This document shows positions 1 to 12,433 of a stretch of 64,000 nt of DNA, one piece after another. Under the pieces are notes generated by a model. The model did no database searches and was not told the DNA's origin. It was given only the letters and a program-made list of their open reading frames with translations. Origin of the DNA: Argentina anserina (lineage: Eukaryota > Streptophyta > Magnoliopsida > Rosales > Rosaceae); contig NC_065878.1 of NCBI RefSeq assembly GCF_933775445.1, positions 13,899,395 to 13,963,394 on the forward strand, given 5' to 3'. How positions within the stretch are numbered: the stretch's first letter is position 1; the number at the start of each line of letters is the position of its first letter. The translations under genes and the position numbers were made by a program.

Positions 1-396
1 GAGTTATGTTTTTATTTTACTCATACGAGCTGTAAAGCTTACCGGGTTTGTGTTTACAATCCCGGTACACCAATTCGATGGTGTAGTGGATAACTCCGCA
101 GGTGTGGATTAGCGGAAATTGACGGACTGCTCAGAGAACTTGAAGTTATTTATTTCCAGCTGGAGCGAGGATTTTGTGTGACTATCTTGTGAGGTTGTTG
201 TGAGGATTATACATTTCCATTTGTTATAATGTTGAATTATAATTTGGTTTGTAATAATCGGTTTGACTGAGTTGTATTTTGAACTCAGAGATGATCCGCT
301 GTGGCATTTTAAATGATTTCGACATGTTAAGATTGTTTGGTGTTTAACGACTTTGAAATTTTGAGTTTTTATGCTCGAAATTTTGGGGTCGTTACA
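1..396 (-). mobile_element. End of a large solo LTR (family A), cut by window edge
   Basis: Read on the minus strand this begins TGTAACGACCCC and matches the start of the LTR at 31670 closely, including the stretch about the CCGGGATTGTAAACACAAAC box and GCTCGTATGAGT. It abuts coding sequence of an SDR gene at 397, so it probably inserted into that gene's last exon. The other end lies outside the window, so the target duplication cannot be checked. Confidence 0.85.
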
Positions 397-554
397 ACTC
401 TCTCTCTCCTGGATATATCAAAACAGATTTGAACTTCAATGCTGGTCCTATGCCTGTTGAAGAAGGTGCTGCAAATTCTGTGAGGTTAGCTCTGCTGCCC
501 AGTGATGGCCCTTCTGGCCAATTCTTTGTTCGGACTGAAGTTAGCATTTTCTGA
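397..554 (+). pseudogene. SDR (salutaridine/menthone reductase-like), C-terminal stub
   Basis: From 408 the frame reads PGYIKTDLNFNAG and continues through EEGAANSVRLALLPSDGPSG to a TGA at 552-554. This is the C-terminal 48 residues of a classical NADPH-dependent SDR of the salutaridine reductase / neomenthol dehydrogenase group. It aligns with the last exon of the better-kept copy downstream ([24 protein letters not shown]). Everything upstream, including the Rossmann fold and the catalytic Ser-Tyr-Lys, is replaced by the LTR that ends at 396. Whether the 5' part survives beyond the window is unknown. It is treated as a disrupted copy of a tandem SDR cluster. Confidence 0.8.
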
Positions 555-719
555 TGTCCTTGAGAAAGATAGCAAATAAAAATCACTTGTCGATCATGAG
601 TTAAATTTGGAACCAAGTACCGATTTTTTGTTTTGTTTTAATACTAGTGAATCACTGGTGTAAATAAGTATGTTGCAGCATACATTTATAATGGTATATC
701 AAATACAGCAGAATTTCTC

Positions 720-3443
720 TGTCACAATCCTGAATTTCAAATGATAAAAATTTGAATTCGAAGCAATAAAAACTCAAAAACAATCTCAAATATATTGAAA
801 TCATCTTATCATAACAGTGTATCGAAGCTGAGTCCACGTCATGACTCAGTCAACTCGAATAATACACAACCAATGGAAATGTAAAATTCACTCAATCCTC
901 ACTACTAACAATAGAATGAAATCTTCGACAATCTTCAGTAAAAACCCTCTAATTCTGCTGAACTATCCCCTACACCATCAAATAAGTGCATCGGGATTAT
1001 AAACACAAACCCGGTAAGCTTTGCAGCTTGTATGAGTAAATCAATAATACAACTCGCATATAAACACATAAGAAAATACGGAAAACATTTAATTATAAAT
1101 GTACTCATGAGTCATTGGACGGCCCATCTGGTTGTCCAATAATATCTGAAAATATGCGTGCCCATGAGAAATCGGGCAACCCTTCTGTTTACCCAAATGC
1201 ATTTATAATACATGTACTCATTAGCGCTGGTACTCATCTGTTACCCCTCATGTAATACGCCGCCAGACATTGGGCAACCACTTGCTACCCAATATCCAAA
1301 AATATGGGTACTCATAAGCCGGTAACCCATCTGTTACCCATAGAAGAAAATACTTAAAACATTTAATTATAAATGTACTCATGAGTCATTGGACGACCCA
1401 TCTGGTTGTCCAATAATATCCGAAAATATGCATGCTCATGAGAAATCGGGCAACCCCTCTGTTTACCCAAATACATTTATAATACGGGTACTCATGAGTG
1501 CTGGTACACCTCTGTTACCTCTCATGTTAGTACGCCGCCCGACATTGGGCAACCACTTGCTACCCAATATCCAAAATATGGGTACTCATAAGCGTTGGTA
1601 CACCTCTGTTACCCCTCATGTTAGTATCCCGATAGACAGATTAGAGCTCTAACTGTATCGTAACTGTCGCCCCGCCAATGCTAGGTTCCGACATGCCAAC
1701 ACGTCTGAAGACAGGTCCACATATCATAAAAACGTTTTAACATAACTCAAGTTAAAATCACGTACAAACGATCATCACATGATATTGTACAAATCAAAGT
1801 GACATGCTCAAATAAATAAATATCAACGCTATAATGAACTCATTCGCAAACGGAAATTACGACAGTATATAATATAGCAAACCATATATATGTACATATT
1901 TTACCAATTATACACATACACAATCCACTATATCATATACATATCATAGTTGATTCTTTTAAATTTAGCGTAATCATGAATCTCCGCAAGGGTAGATTCG
2001 TCACTGTGAGATTTTACTCATATTCACCATAGTCCATAATTACTAAAACCTTTTAAAAATCATTTATTAAAATAGTGTTTCACTTACCCATGAACCGTAG
2101 ACGATCAAGTTCACGTAATTTAAACCAAAACATATTTTTAAAATAATTTTTATAAACTAGTGATGCAACGACTATGGTGACAACTCAACTAAATTCAATA
2201 ATTATAATATTACTTCGATCATGATGATCATTGTGAGGTTTACTCACCTTATTTCCTGCGTGCAACTTTCACGACACTGAAAGTAGTTTCCTCACTCGTT
2301 TCATCGGTCACTTAATAGCATAATAAAATGCTTAGAAAATGATACGTAAAATATCAGGTGACAATTTAGTACAACTAAATGTTCATAAAACATAGTTCAC
2401 AGAACACTGTTCATGGTTACTGTTTTACTAAGCACTGTTCCAATGTACTGTTTTACTAAAATACTGTTTTTACAGTTATTGTTACTGAATACTGTTCACA
2501 TTTACGGTTTACATCGTACTGATCACCGTAACTGTTTATGACACTGTTCACATTACTATTCATGCGGTGTCACTGTTCACTGACCGCCACCAACGACTAC
2601 CAAATTTCACCACCACAATCTAAATGATATTCCTAACAACTTCCTAGTTCACCACAAAGTCTAATTCTGAGCCTAAACACTTCAATTTAACAAGAACCGA
2701 AAAGCCCCAATTTAAAAACCTAGAATTTCTTTTCTTCGATTCTCCTAGCACACAACGATTGGGGTTAAATTTTTTGGAGAGTTTGTAGTATGGAAGGAGA
2801 CCTTCAAAATAGGTCAAGAATCGTACCGATTGGTTGCCAGAGGAGGGAGATCCGACGAGTTGAAGTTCGGCGAAATATGCTTTTTCGGGAGAACTTCCGG
2901 GCTTCACCGCTCCTAAACGGCGGCGAGATGGCGGGTAACGCTACCACCAATCGACAGGGGATGCAGCAACCTTTTAAATGTGACCGGTGCACCGCTCTAT
3001 GGTGGCCGGACGGTGGAGATCCGGCAGCCCAAAGTCGGTTGTTCGGGAGAGAGAATTTCTGGACTTTTTCGGGGGTGAACACTACCGATCCGAATTTCTG
3101 CTTTTTCTCCCCATTTTTCTCTTTAATTCCCCTATTTATACTATTTTACAAAAATGTCCAAATACCTTTTGATTCGTAACTTCTTCATACGAACTCCGAT
3201 TTAGGTGTGCCACGTGTCCACGAATTCGTATCGACGAGCTCTAAGACTTTCATGTAAGACGTTTTCTAAGAAACCCAATGAGTCAAAAGTCAACTCTTAG
3301 ACTCGTCAAATTGAACGTTTCTGAACAATTAATATTTCGAACCCTTTCGTTTTCATTCTCGGCTAATAAAATTGGACAATGACCAACTTAATTATATCCG
3401 GGAACTCATTGGAAATTAGATATGAATTTTTCAAGATATTACA
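720..3443 (+). mobile_element. Solo LTR of family A, 2724 bp, TSD TTCTC
   Basis: The unit starts TGTCACAATCC and ends GATATTACA (TG...CA). It is flanked by TTCTC at 715-719 and again at 3444-3448, a perfect 5-bp target duplication. Long stretches align with the insertions at 31670 and 46163: the CCGGGATTATAAACACAAAC box near 990, the TACCCAATATCC repeats, CTGTTCAC-rich tracts at 2400-2580, a GC-richer leader-like part at 2780-3080, and CACGTGTCCACGAATTCGTATCGACGAGCTC near 3210. No gag or pol is present, so this is best read as a solo LTR of a Ty3/gypsy-type element. Small open frames inside it do not look like real proteins. Confidence 0.85.
1082..1629 (+). repeat. 274-bp tandem duplication inside the solo LTR
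   Basis: Two adjacent diverged copies start with AAAACATTTAATTATAAATG at 1082 and at 1356. Both carry the GTACTCATGAGTCATTGGAC and TTGGGCAACCACTTGCTACC segments. The LTRs at 31670 and 46163 lack this long duplication, so it belongs to this copy or its sublineage. Confidence 0.8.
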
Positions 3444-3651
3444 TTCTCGTTTAGAGTGTATAGCAGAATTTCCCCTATAGTACTCTTAATCTCAACTTGT
3501 GAAGATTGTTGTCATAGTCTACTGCTCACTGTAGACAAAAGTACCTTGGAAATCAAACTGGAAAATAAGTTTGCACATAAATACAGTACGTCCATGCAAA
3601 AAAAACTTTGAAATGAAGCTTTTGTTCAAGTGTTGATTAACAACTCCACAG

Positions 3652-3868
3652 GTAAACAATGCATGAATTCGTGGATGTATCACAGATCCTGAAGCTTATA
3701 AAGCAGCTGCAGGCTGTGGTCAAGATATGTTGCATTGAAACTCTTTAGCCTATTATAAAAAAAGCTCTAATCAAAATATCATGATAAATTTCTTTACATT
3801 GACACAGGATGATGTTTGAAAGCAACTGTAATGAGATAACAACTCAAACGATGGACTTAGCTGAAGTC
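3652..3868 (+). pseudogene. SDR remnant (two exon traces)
   Basis: After a good acceptor (CCACAG) at 3651, the frame reads VNNA, then an in-frame TGA, then IRGCITDPEAYKAAAGCGQDML. This is the NNAG-containing exon of the SDR family seen at 5615. A second trace at about 3808-3867, after an intron ending GACACAG, encodes NEITTQTMDLAE, matching the next exon (MTQTYDLAE at 5970). The N-terminal nucleotide-binding exon and the C-terminal catalytic exon were not found. This is therefore a decayed middle part of a third cluster member, probably cut by the LTR insertion just upstream. Confidence 0.75.
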
Positions 3869-5029
3869 TCATCCTTTAAGTGAGACAGAATCACCTGCCT
3901 TTTTTCAATTTCAAGTAATAAGGATCCCAGATAGTTCACTTGGTCTTGCTCATTCTGAATATGAGACAAATGTCAAAATGTAGTGTGGGTGCCTCGGTTT
4001 ATTACGAGATACATGCATCTACGTTTACAGTTGTACTAGTAATTATTTCTAAGACCATTTGCTTAGACTACTTAACAATCACAAAAATAAAGTGGTAAAA
4101 TATGCTAAACTTACACATCAGCAGCACTATAAACTTTCTTAAATGAGCCTCACCCCTAGTTTCGATGTGGTTCATAGATGTGATTCCCCATCTAGATGTG
4201 AAATACACTAAAAAATGGCATTACACTGATGATATATAATCAATAAAAAAAACTATGACAACATAGTTGTCTCCTATGATTATGAATAGAAATTATTTTC
4301 AACAAAGTCAACTACAGAACAAGAGCCTAATTGATGGTATTAGCAATCCAAAATTTACAAAAGAAGGAAAGCTAAAATCCCATGATTCCCATCAACAATG
4401 GCAGAAGCAGCAAAGAGGTACCTTCTACAGCTTCCCTAATACTTTTAAGAGTCAAAAATCATACTACTTTGCTGAGAATCAAAAATCAAAATCTAGTAGT
4501 CCACCATAAATCGATTCTGACCAAACCCAAGGATACAAAATTGGAATAAAATGGATATAAACATTGAGAATCTATGAAAACGGGAGAAGGTACAAGAAAA
4601 AGGAAAAGACGATATCATGTCTTGGTAACTCTATTGAGAGACAGGTGGAAACTGAGACTAAATCTCTGAAAACACAACGATAGATTCTTCAATCATGGAC
4701 ATTCGACGTCAATGCTGGGTTTTGTGTTAAGGGCAATACTGGAACTTTAAGAATACATTTTTTACTGCTGGGAAATGTGACATGGGTATGGAGTTGCTGC
4801 AAGAGGCAAATTGCACTGTTTGAAGAAACTAAACAACAACAACAACAACAACAAAAATATATATCGTCTTCCCCAATCATGACAATAAACTAGTCTTCTT
4901 TGATCTATCAGGACAAAGTGTGATCTAAATCAGAAATCACAGGATTGGGGGTCATAAAACAAAGTCAAGTTGTATAGAAATACAAGAATCACAAAGCTGA
5001 AAAAAACAAGCTTTCTAAAGCCATCAACA
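3869..5029. other. Intergenic, between SDR copies
   Basis: No convincing gene is visible. The stretch is AT-rich and includes an (AAC)n microsatellite at 4832-4854. Its only open frames are low-complexity, for example a cysteine-run frame that is the minus-strand shadow of the AAC repeat. It probably holds the promoter of the SDR gene that starts at 5030. Confidence 0.6.
4832..4854 (+). repeat. (AAC)n microsatellite
   Basis: An uninterrupted run of about seven AAC units in intergenic DNA. Confidence 0.9.
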
Positions 5030-6864
5030 ATGAAAGAATCGACAAAGAGGTAATTCCTACTGTTCCACTGATGTTTCTAATGAAGCTTTATATATAAAGT
5101 ATAAACTTCCTTACGTACGATTACTTTCTCATCTTCCACCCCTCATCATGCTTTGTATCCAGTAATTTCTGTATGTAATTTCTGTATGATATGTGTGATG
5201 AGATTATTCTTCTTATATATGGATCAGGTATGCGGTTGTTACAGGTTCAAATCAGGGGATTGGGTTTGGAACAGTTAGGCAGTTGGCCTCAAGTGGGATT
5301 ATGACTCTGTTAACAGCTTTAGATGAGAAGCAGGGCCTAGAAGCAGTTGAAGAATTGAATGAGTGTGGCTTCTCTGACCTTGTTGTTTATCATCAGCTTG
5401 ATGTAACAGACCATGCTAGCGTTGCTTCACTTGCAGATTTTGTTAAAACCCAATTTGGGAAACTAGATATCTTGGTATGCCTAAAAAGCAACATACATAA
5501 GAAATCGAATTCTCAATCAGTGGTTTTGTACAAGCTTTTGCCGAAAATTTCTGATGAATATAAGCACATAACCGGAAGTAATAATCCATACTTGTATTGG
5601 TTTAATCTCTACAAGTAAACAATGCAGGTGTTAGTGGAACCATTAAAGATCCTGACGCTTTCAGAAATGCTGTTGCAGGTGCAGGTATGGCCAAGGTGAG
5701 TTTATTATCAAGTAATAAGTACTAGAATGTCCTACAGGATGAACAATCAGGATGGCATAATTTGTTTGAGGTTCCTTTTGGATATCGATACGAAATATAA
5801 ACTTTTGATACTAAAAATGATGAAGTGAACATTTAAGGCAGCAGAACATACGTGTACCACCTCATATATATTCTAATCTTGCAATACAATGCAAGTCCAT
5901 TATCGACGCACATTGAGATTAATTTCCTTTTCTTTGAGATAGGATGGTGGAGGAATCAACTGGAGTGAAGTAATGACCCAAACGTATGATCTAGCTGAAG
6001 TATGTGTGAAAACAAACTACTATGGTGCAAGGGAAGTTACCAGCGCACTGCTTCCTCTTCTCCAACTATCTGATTCACCGAGAGTTGTCAATGTCACTTC
6101 TAGCGTTGGGATATTAGAGGTATGCTGAGTTTCCTTACAGCTATGTCCTACACCAAGTGTTGCCGATGTAACCTTAAACATTGTAACCAAAGCTAGATAA
6201 TATGTTAAGCAATCCACCATATCTGAAAATTTCTAACATGCAGTTCAGAAACAGACCAAACATGTACATCAGTTTTACAGCTTCTAATTAGCTAGCTTGT
6301 GTAATCACTGGCCGGGATGGTACCACTGCCATTTTGTGTATCTTAAGTCCTAACAACTGTAATTAAGTTTTGCATCATTACTTTTTGAAGTTCATTTGAT
6401 TTCTTATTTTCTGTAAAGTCAAGCTCAAAGCCTGAAATGATTTATTTACTGTCTTAACTCTCTTATACATGTTGTTTGATCATCAGCATATACCAAATGA
6501 GTGGGCCAAAGCGGTGTTAAGTGATGTGGAACATCTTACAGAAGAGAGAATAGAGGAGGTCTTAAGTGAGTTTCTAAAGGACTTCAAAGAAGATATGCTT
6601 GAAATGAAAGGCTGGCCTCCTGTCCCCTCTGCCTATACTCTCTCAAAAGCAGCCTTGACTGCATACACAAGAATTATGGCCAAGAAGTACCCCAATGTAT
6701 GCATCAATTGTGTTCATCCTGGATTTGTTAATACAGATTTGACCTGCAATGCCGGCATCCTAACAATCGATGAAGGTGCTACAAGTGTTGTGAGGTTGGC
6801 AATGGCTCCAAATGGTAGTCCTTCAGGTCTTTACTTCAATTTACAAGAAGTTTCACCCTTTTGA
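5030..6864 (+). CDS. SDR, (+)-neomenthol dehydrogenase / salutaridine reductase-like
   Basis: This is an NAD(P)H-dependent carbonyl reductase of the classical SDR fold, probably cytosolic. The five-exon model is 5030-5049, 5228-5474, 5615-5695, 5943-6119 and 6487-6864, giving 300 residues, the usual family length. Exon 1 encodes only MKESTKR. The cofactor motif TGSNQGIG is at residues 12-19, NNAG at 91-94, the catalytic Ser in VTSS at 167-170, and YTLSK with Tyr225 and Lys229. The roughly 50-residue insert between the Ser and Tyr is typical of this subgroup. One oddity: the exon 3 acceptor reads ACAA before GTAAACAAT where the upstream relic has ACAG. Using the AAG one base further on shifts the frame and makes a stop. 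The substrate cannot be told. Neighbouring relics show a local tandem family. Confidence 0.8.
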
Positions 6865-7372
6865 GTAACATCAACAGACCCTTTTTCAGTTTCATGCATA
6901 TATGAATCCTCGATTAGTTCATAAGCAAACAGCATGTACATCCGGTTCTGAGTTCAACTAGAAGGCTCTTAGCTAGTGCTAAACCTCTAGATGCTGGAAA
7001 CTTGTGACCAGACCATTGTTTCAATAAGTGTGCTCTTGTGAGAATTTTTTTTTTCAGTGGCACAGCTACTAGAATTTGTTGAGATATAAATCTCTCATTG
7101 GAAATATGGGGCATTACTAATGAGTTTATAAGGGTTTGGGCCGCCTTATTTACTATAAATTGGTTTTATATGTGAATCTCATATCACTTTATCATATTAG
7201 ATTTAATTTTCTAATCCAATTAGTACGTTATCTATTCAGAATTAGGTTGATTAACATCGTTTCCTAACCCATTAGTACGGTATCCATTTTGTGCTAAAAG
7301 ATCAACTTCTTCGTTTGTGGCAATGTCTAAATATCTAGTATATACATATATTTTTTGGTTAGTTGTGATGTA
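6865..7372. other. 3' flank of the SDR gene
   Basis: AT-rich sequence with no second gene seen. The first 200 bases probably hold the 3' UTR. The duplicated target GTGATGTA for the next element lies at 7365-7372. Confidence 0.6.
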
Positions 7373-8092
7373 CAGAGCCGGTCCTAAACATTTAAGGGCC
7401 TAGTGCGAAATTTGAAATATGACTTATATAGAAATATATACATACATATATATAAAGATTGTTTAATTCTTCATTGGAAATTTGCTCTAAATTGACGTAT
7501 TTATTGACTATATTTTGTGGTTTTTAAATAAGAAAGTATCAAGACCTCCTTTTTGAGATTGAACCAAATCATAAGTTCTTCTCTTTTTATAAGTTTAGCT
7601 ATCATACTTGATGAATATTTTATAGTAGGAGCCACTGAGAATTATATAGGTAATTAAAAAAAAGAATTATGGGTGGGGTTTTTTTTTACAAGAAAAAAAA
7701 TTACAACTTGAATCCCCTAACACAACCACTACCCACTCGATCAAAAAAGAATTATGGGTGGGTTAGAGTGTTTGGTCATCACCCCCCTTTTGTTTTGCGA
7801 TTTATAAATAGGGGTTTTTGGCTGATTTTTTTTATATAAAAAAAGTGAGTGTTCTCCAAAAAAAAAGTGAGTGTTAGCCTGTGATGGATCTTGAACCCAA
7901 GATGTCTACTAACTTAGCCAATAATAAGTAAGCTCCCTCGCAAACTGGACAGAAGTGCTTAATGCATCTAAATTAATTTTAAAATATATTTTTATTACAA
8001 TGTTATTTTTTGTAAAATCCTACTTCAGGGCCTTTGCCGGAATGGGGGCATTGTGCGACCGCACCAATGACACTCCCCCGCGGCCGGCTCTG
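7373..8092. mobile_element. hAT-type non-autonomous element, 720 bp
   Basis: The ends are CAGAGCCGGTCC on the left and GGCCGGCTCTG on the right, an inverted pair of about 11 bp with one mismatch. Both sides carry the 8-bp target duplication GTGATGTA (7365-7372 and 8093-8100). Terminal CAGAG and 8-bp duplications are hallmarks of hAT elements. There is no transposase frame inside; the interior is AT-rich with poly-T and poly-A runs. Confidence 0.9.
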
Positions 8093-8100
8093 GTGATGTA

Positions 8101-8569
8101 TGTACATACTTTGCTTGGAAAGACATCGTCAGTTTTTAAATATTCAATAATGTAAGAAAAATTGTATCCTTTCGATTAAGAGACATCGTTTTTTTATTTT
8201 TTGTTTCAAGAGTCTGATGTTATTTCTCTTTCTTGACATCAGTTTTGTCATTATCTTACTAAATCACAAATAACTATGAAACTCACATTTGATTCAAATT
8301 AAAGAAATTGCATAAAAATACAAAGCAACAACATGTACGCAAGCGTCATCTGTCTACAAACTTTGGTGACAAAACTGAAGCAAGGTCTGCTTCTCGGAAG
8401 CTAACGTTTCACTCAACAAATCTCATAACATAGGTAAACGCACTACATGCATAGTACGCACAAAGGAAGAAGTTTCATACCAAAACTAAAACATCTAAGG
8501 ATGAATCTGATTAGACTCACAGAGCAAGTAGACATAGGTGGGTCCGTGGGTGAAACACCGAGGCATTAG
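8101..8569. other. Intergenic, AT-rich
   Basis: No coding signal is seen. It ends with the ATTAG target duplication (8565-8569) of the large retrotransposon. Confidence 0.6.
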
Positions 8570-10538
8570 TGTTGGTTGAATCACTTAAGTATTATTATGT
8601 GTATTTATGGGTGAAACTACCTACTCCCAAGTATAGGAGGTCAAGTTTTAGTAAGAGAAAGTGTAGAGTATCGTACCCAAGGGATTAGGGGAAACTCAAC
8701 TCTAACTAGATTTTCGCAAGAAAAACTAGAAAAACATGCATTCTAACTTTTTACAAGTTCACAACCTTAGTCCTTTGGAAGCTAAGAATCATGGAGATGA
8801 TATTAACAAGTGGTAGTGAATCGACTTGGTTGATTTTAGAATTAATTTAAGTAAACTAATTCTTGCACTAAAACAACAAAGAAAGGTAAATGTAGAGATA
8901 GAATCAAAAGATGAGTAGAGACTTAGGCATTGCACCTAGCCTTACTCATGCACAAATGTAACTCAAGATTAATGCATAACATGTTTGACAAACTTCCCCC
9001 TAGTACTTTGGTGAAGCTACCAAGAAACCAACTAATCATGCAATTTAACAAAATCTTTTGGAGCCAAATTAAATCACAAAACCTTAGTCCCAATTATATT
9101 ACCTTATAATACAAGTGGGTTATGTACCACAAACATAACACCCCCTTAGAGTAATTACACTCATGGCACAAGCATTAAGTTCATGGTAAGAAATTCAAGC
9201 AACTTAATATTTCCCATAAGAAACACTAAGCCACCACCTAAAGGCTACCCATGCTCACGGATTCAAGAAGTTGTCAAGTTCAAGTTCCGATTCATTAATT
9301 ATCTAAACATGTTTCTAGGTGACAAAACTAGTAACACATTTAGTAAACATTTTAAGTGTTGAAGCCCATAGATTCAACATGCATCAACATCAATTAAAAG
9401 TAAAATGAATTCATTAGCACATGAGTTTGGTTAGGGCTAGCCTAGCCTCAAATCCAACTACTCACAACCCATTAAATACAACAACCCTTGAAAATTAAAT
9501 ACATCAAAAGAGAAGTAGAGTAAAGAGAGAAGAGATTACCAAGGGTTTGGTATAAATGATACCAAACCGTACCTCTAAAGGTTTACTACCCACAAAGATG
9601 TAATAAGAAAGAAAATGCTTCTAAGTATGGTATTAATGGGTTCTAACAAAAGAAGAACTCCATGAACACCATACTTTATCCACACAATCTAGAAACAAAG
9701 AACAAGGGTTGAGAAAGAGTATGAGTAGAGGATAAGAGAGTGAAGTGACCCAAATCTATGAAACAAGTTTGTGATTGATCAAGAGTGTAAAGGATCTTTA
9801 GTTTTTGGTGAAAACTCAAGACACTTTACACTTTTCTTTGCACAACTTGATATCTATGACTTAGGCCTAAGAAAACTATGTTAAAACTATGGAAAATATG
9901 AAGTTTTGATGGAGTTTTAGTGTGGTGAAGGAGAATGCACGAATTTGTGAAGAATGAGGGTATTTAAAGGCCTTAAGGTCACAAATGAATGGTGGAAATG
10001 TAAGGGGATGAATGGTTAGATATGGTGGACAAATGTAGAAGCACAAATTGTGGATCTTGTTCTTGAAATGGTCCCATTCATTTGTCTTCTTCTATTTTAA
10101 ATTTAAATCCCCAATTCATGGAGCACAAATTGAGGATCTTGTTCTTGAAATTGTCTCCTTCATTTGTCTTCTTCTATTTTGAATTTAAATTTTAAATTAA
10201 AATTTACAATTCATAATTGACCAATATGCTTCATTGACTTATTGACTTTAACCACCACCATTTCCGGCAACCACCTTCTCATCGCCGGAGTTTAACCGGC
10301 ATTTTCCGGCGTTGACTTTTCTTTTCTTATGAAATCTCCACATTTGCTCTTTTTGGCTTGAAACTTTCACCCGAATCCATAATGTGCGCTAAATCCACTC
10401 TTCTTGACGTGTTTCCGATCATTTGCACATTTTCCTAGCATGAGTAGGAAACGTAAAAAGATATAAATAAATATACAAAAATATAAAGCAAAAGAATAAG
10501 AATAAGGCAAACATTACTAGGTTAATATTAACCTAACA
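8570..10538 (-). repeat. 3' LTR of the Athila-like element
   Basis: It is 1969 bp and is the same length as the partner at 20520-22488. It lies downstream of the integrase in element orientation. It holds no open frame of note. Confidence 0.95.
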
Positions 10539-10556
10539 AACTACCTCACACTTAGA
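10539..10556 (-). other. Polypurine tract region next to the 3' LTR
   Basis: Read on the minus strand, the bases just before the 3' LTR are AAGTGTGAGGTAGTT, a purine-rich start point for plus-strand DNA synthesis. Related CACCTCACACTTA blocks also occur near 11956 and 12090. Confidence 0.6.
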
Positions 10557-12433
10557 CTTTGTTTGTCCTCAAGCAAATCAAAACTAAACACAACCAAACT
10601 AAATGGGTCACTTGCTTCCATCTTGAATTCAACCAATTCCTTTAAAGGACCATGATATCAATTGAGCATGATTAGAAACTAAATTTTCGAAATGCAAGGC
10701 TAATAAATGGATTTGGAATGTCATGCTCAAGAAATTATATATATGCGTATGCCATGTGTGTCATCTTAAAGTCATCCATATATGATTAACTTGGACTACA
10801 TTTGTCTAACCATCAAACTCACATGGATACACTCATTTTCACTCAAGTGTTTTTGGTTAGTGTTTACACTCAAAAGCAATTCAATGGACACGCTTTCTAT
10901 AGGCTTGTTCTTCAATCTTTTCTCCACATGATCATTACATGAGTTCTCTCGGATCACAAGGTCTTTTATTTTCGTTGTATAGGGCTTAAGGTAGAAGCTT
11001 AAGAAATAAAATAAAATATATCACAAATTCTAAGCCTCATAGTAAGCAATTCTCTTGTTGAGATCCCATAATACACTTTCACAACTCTATGTGCTTTGTA
11101 AGTTCTTGATTCCACAAACTCAAGTACAACTAGACTACTAAATTATTCTCCTCACTTTTTTTTGGATTTTTTTTTTGCAACAAATTTTTTTTTATTAGCA
11201 CTAATTTTTGGTGACCCTAGTCCATATTTGATTTTGATTGATTCTTTTGATATTGTGAACATGTCTCAAACTCATTTACAAGCACCAAACTAACAATAGG
11301 ACTCACATTGCTTACCACTTGGCTTAGAGAGGATAGAAAAAAAAATGTTTAAGTTTAAGAATGGTAGACATTTATGGTGGTAAAGAAATGAAAAGGCTAA
11401 CACAAAACTACATAGGCTCAAATTGGCTTACTAATGGAAATTTTTTAAAGGATAAAAGCTATTTGGCCTTGGTGGATACCTAATGCCTTGGTCTTCCCCA
11501 ATAACAACTCATGCCTTGATAAAAGTCTCGAAAGATTTAAAGCAAGTTCTAGATTGCAAGCACAATGAATTGATCGCACAATGAAACAACTAGTGCATTA
11601 GAAACTTTTATGCACTCTCATCGGCTCAAAATCTCACATAGGCAAAGATCGTTTCAACAAAAATAGTCCTCATCTTTCACACATGAATGCATTTGAAATG
11701 ACATAGGCAATATGACTCTAAACATATGTGAGCACAAAATGCCAAATCCTCCTATTAACAAAGCATTGATTTTTAACCGCTAAACATGCTCAAAATCAAT
11801 CTATCCAAATATGATGATTGTTTTGTTATTGGCACCAAGCAAGTAAACCACAAACAAACTTGTTTTTTCATTTTTCAAAATATCTTAATTTTTATGGATT
11901 TTTTTTATAAAGTAAACATAAAAAAAATTATAAGGAATGAAATTACTTAGCCTTACACCTCACACTTAATTTACACATTGTCCTCAATGTGCCGTGAACA
12001 ATAGTGAAATAAATATAAGGTATAAACTATGTATATTATTTACCACATGCTAGTCAATACAAACTAACCAACACAATTGTCTAACAAGCACCTCACACTT
12101 AAACTTTGGATAATCCTTTCAATAAAAGCTAAATCTTTTGTGTTTCATTCATTGGTCAAGTATGAAATGACTATCCAAACTCTCATTGCCATAATTTATT
12201 AACATGGAAACACAAACACAACTAATCATGCTTAGAAAAATGAGAGTGAAGGATAAGAAAACGCAAACTCTTTGAAGATCTCATATAGCTCCATAGTGCC
12301 AATTGTGGATGGTGAAAACCCACAAAGCTCGTTGGTCCTTGCAATCCCTTAGCTCCATCTTATTATGCTAACCCTTGGAGTCCGCCAAGACGGGTTTAAG
12401 TTTAAGGACATTAACAAGGTCCATAATGCTTGC
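10539..12433 (-). other. Non-coding 3' region of the Athila-like element
   Basis: About 1.9 kb lies between the integrase stop and the 3' LTR. Athila relatives often carry an env-like third frame here. I see no long frame on either strand, only AT-rich sequence and poly-T tracts at 11157-11197, so any env-like gene is absent or decayed. Confidence 0.7.

Noticed and set aside
4689..4880. Cysteine-run frame on the minus strand
   Set aside because: It is simply the complement of the AAC microsatellite.
5085..5100. TATATATAAA as the SDR promoter
   Set aside because: It lies inside the first intron of the exon model that starts with MKESTKR at 5030. That model gives correct phase and length.
10539..12433. 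Env-like third frame of the Athila element
   Set aside because: No long open frame is seen on either strand.
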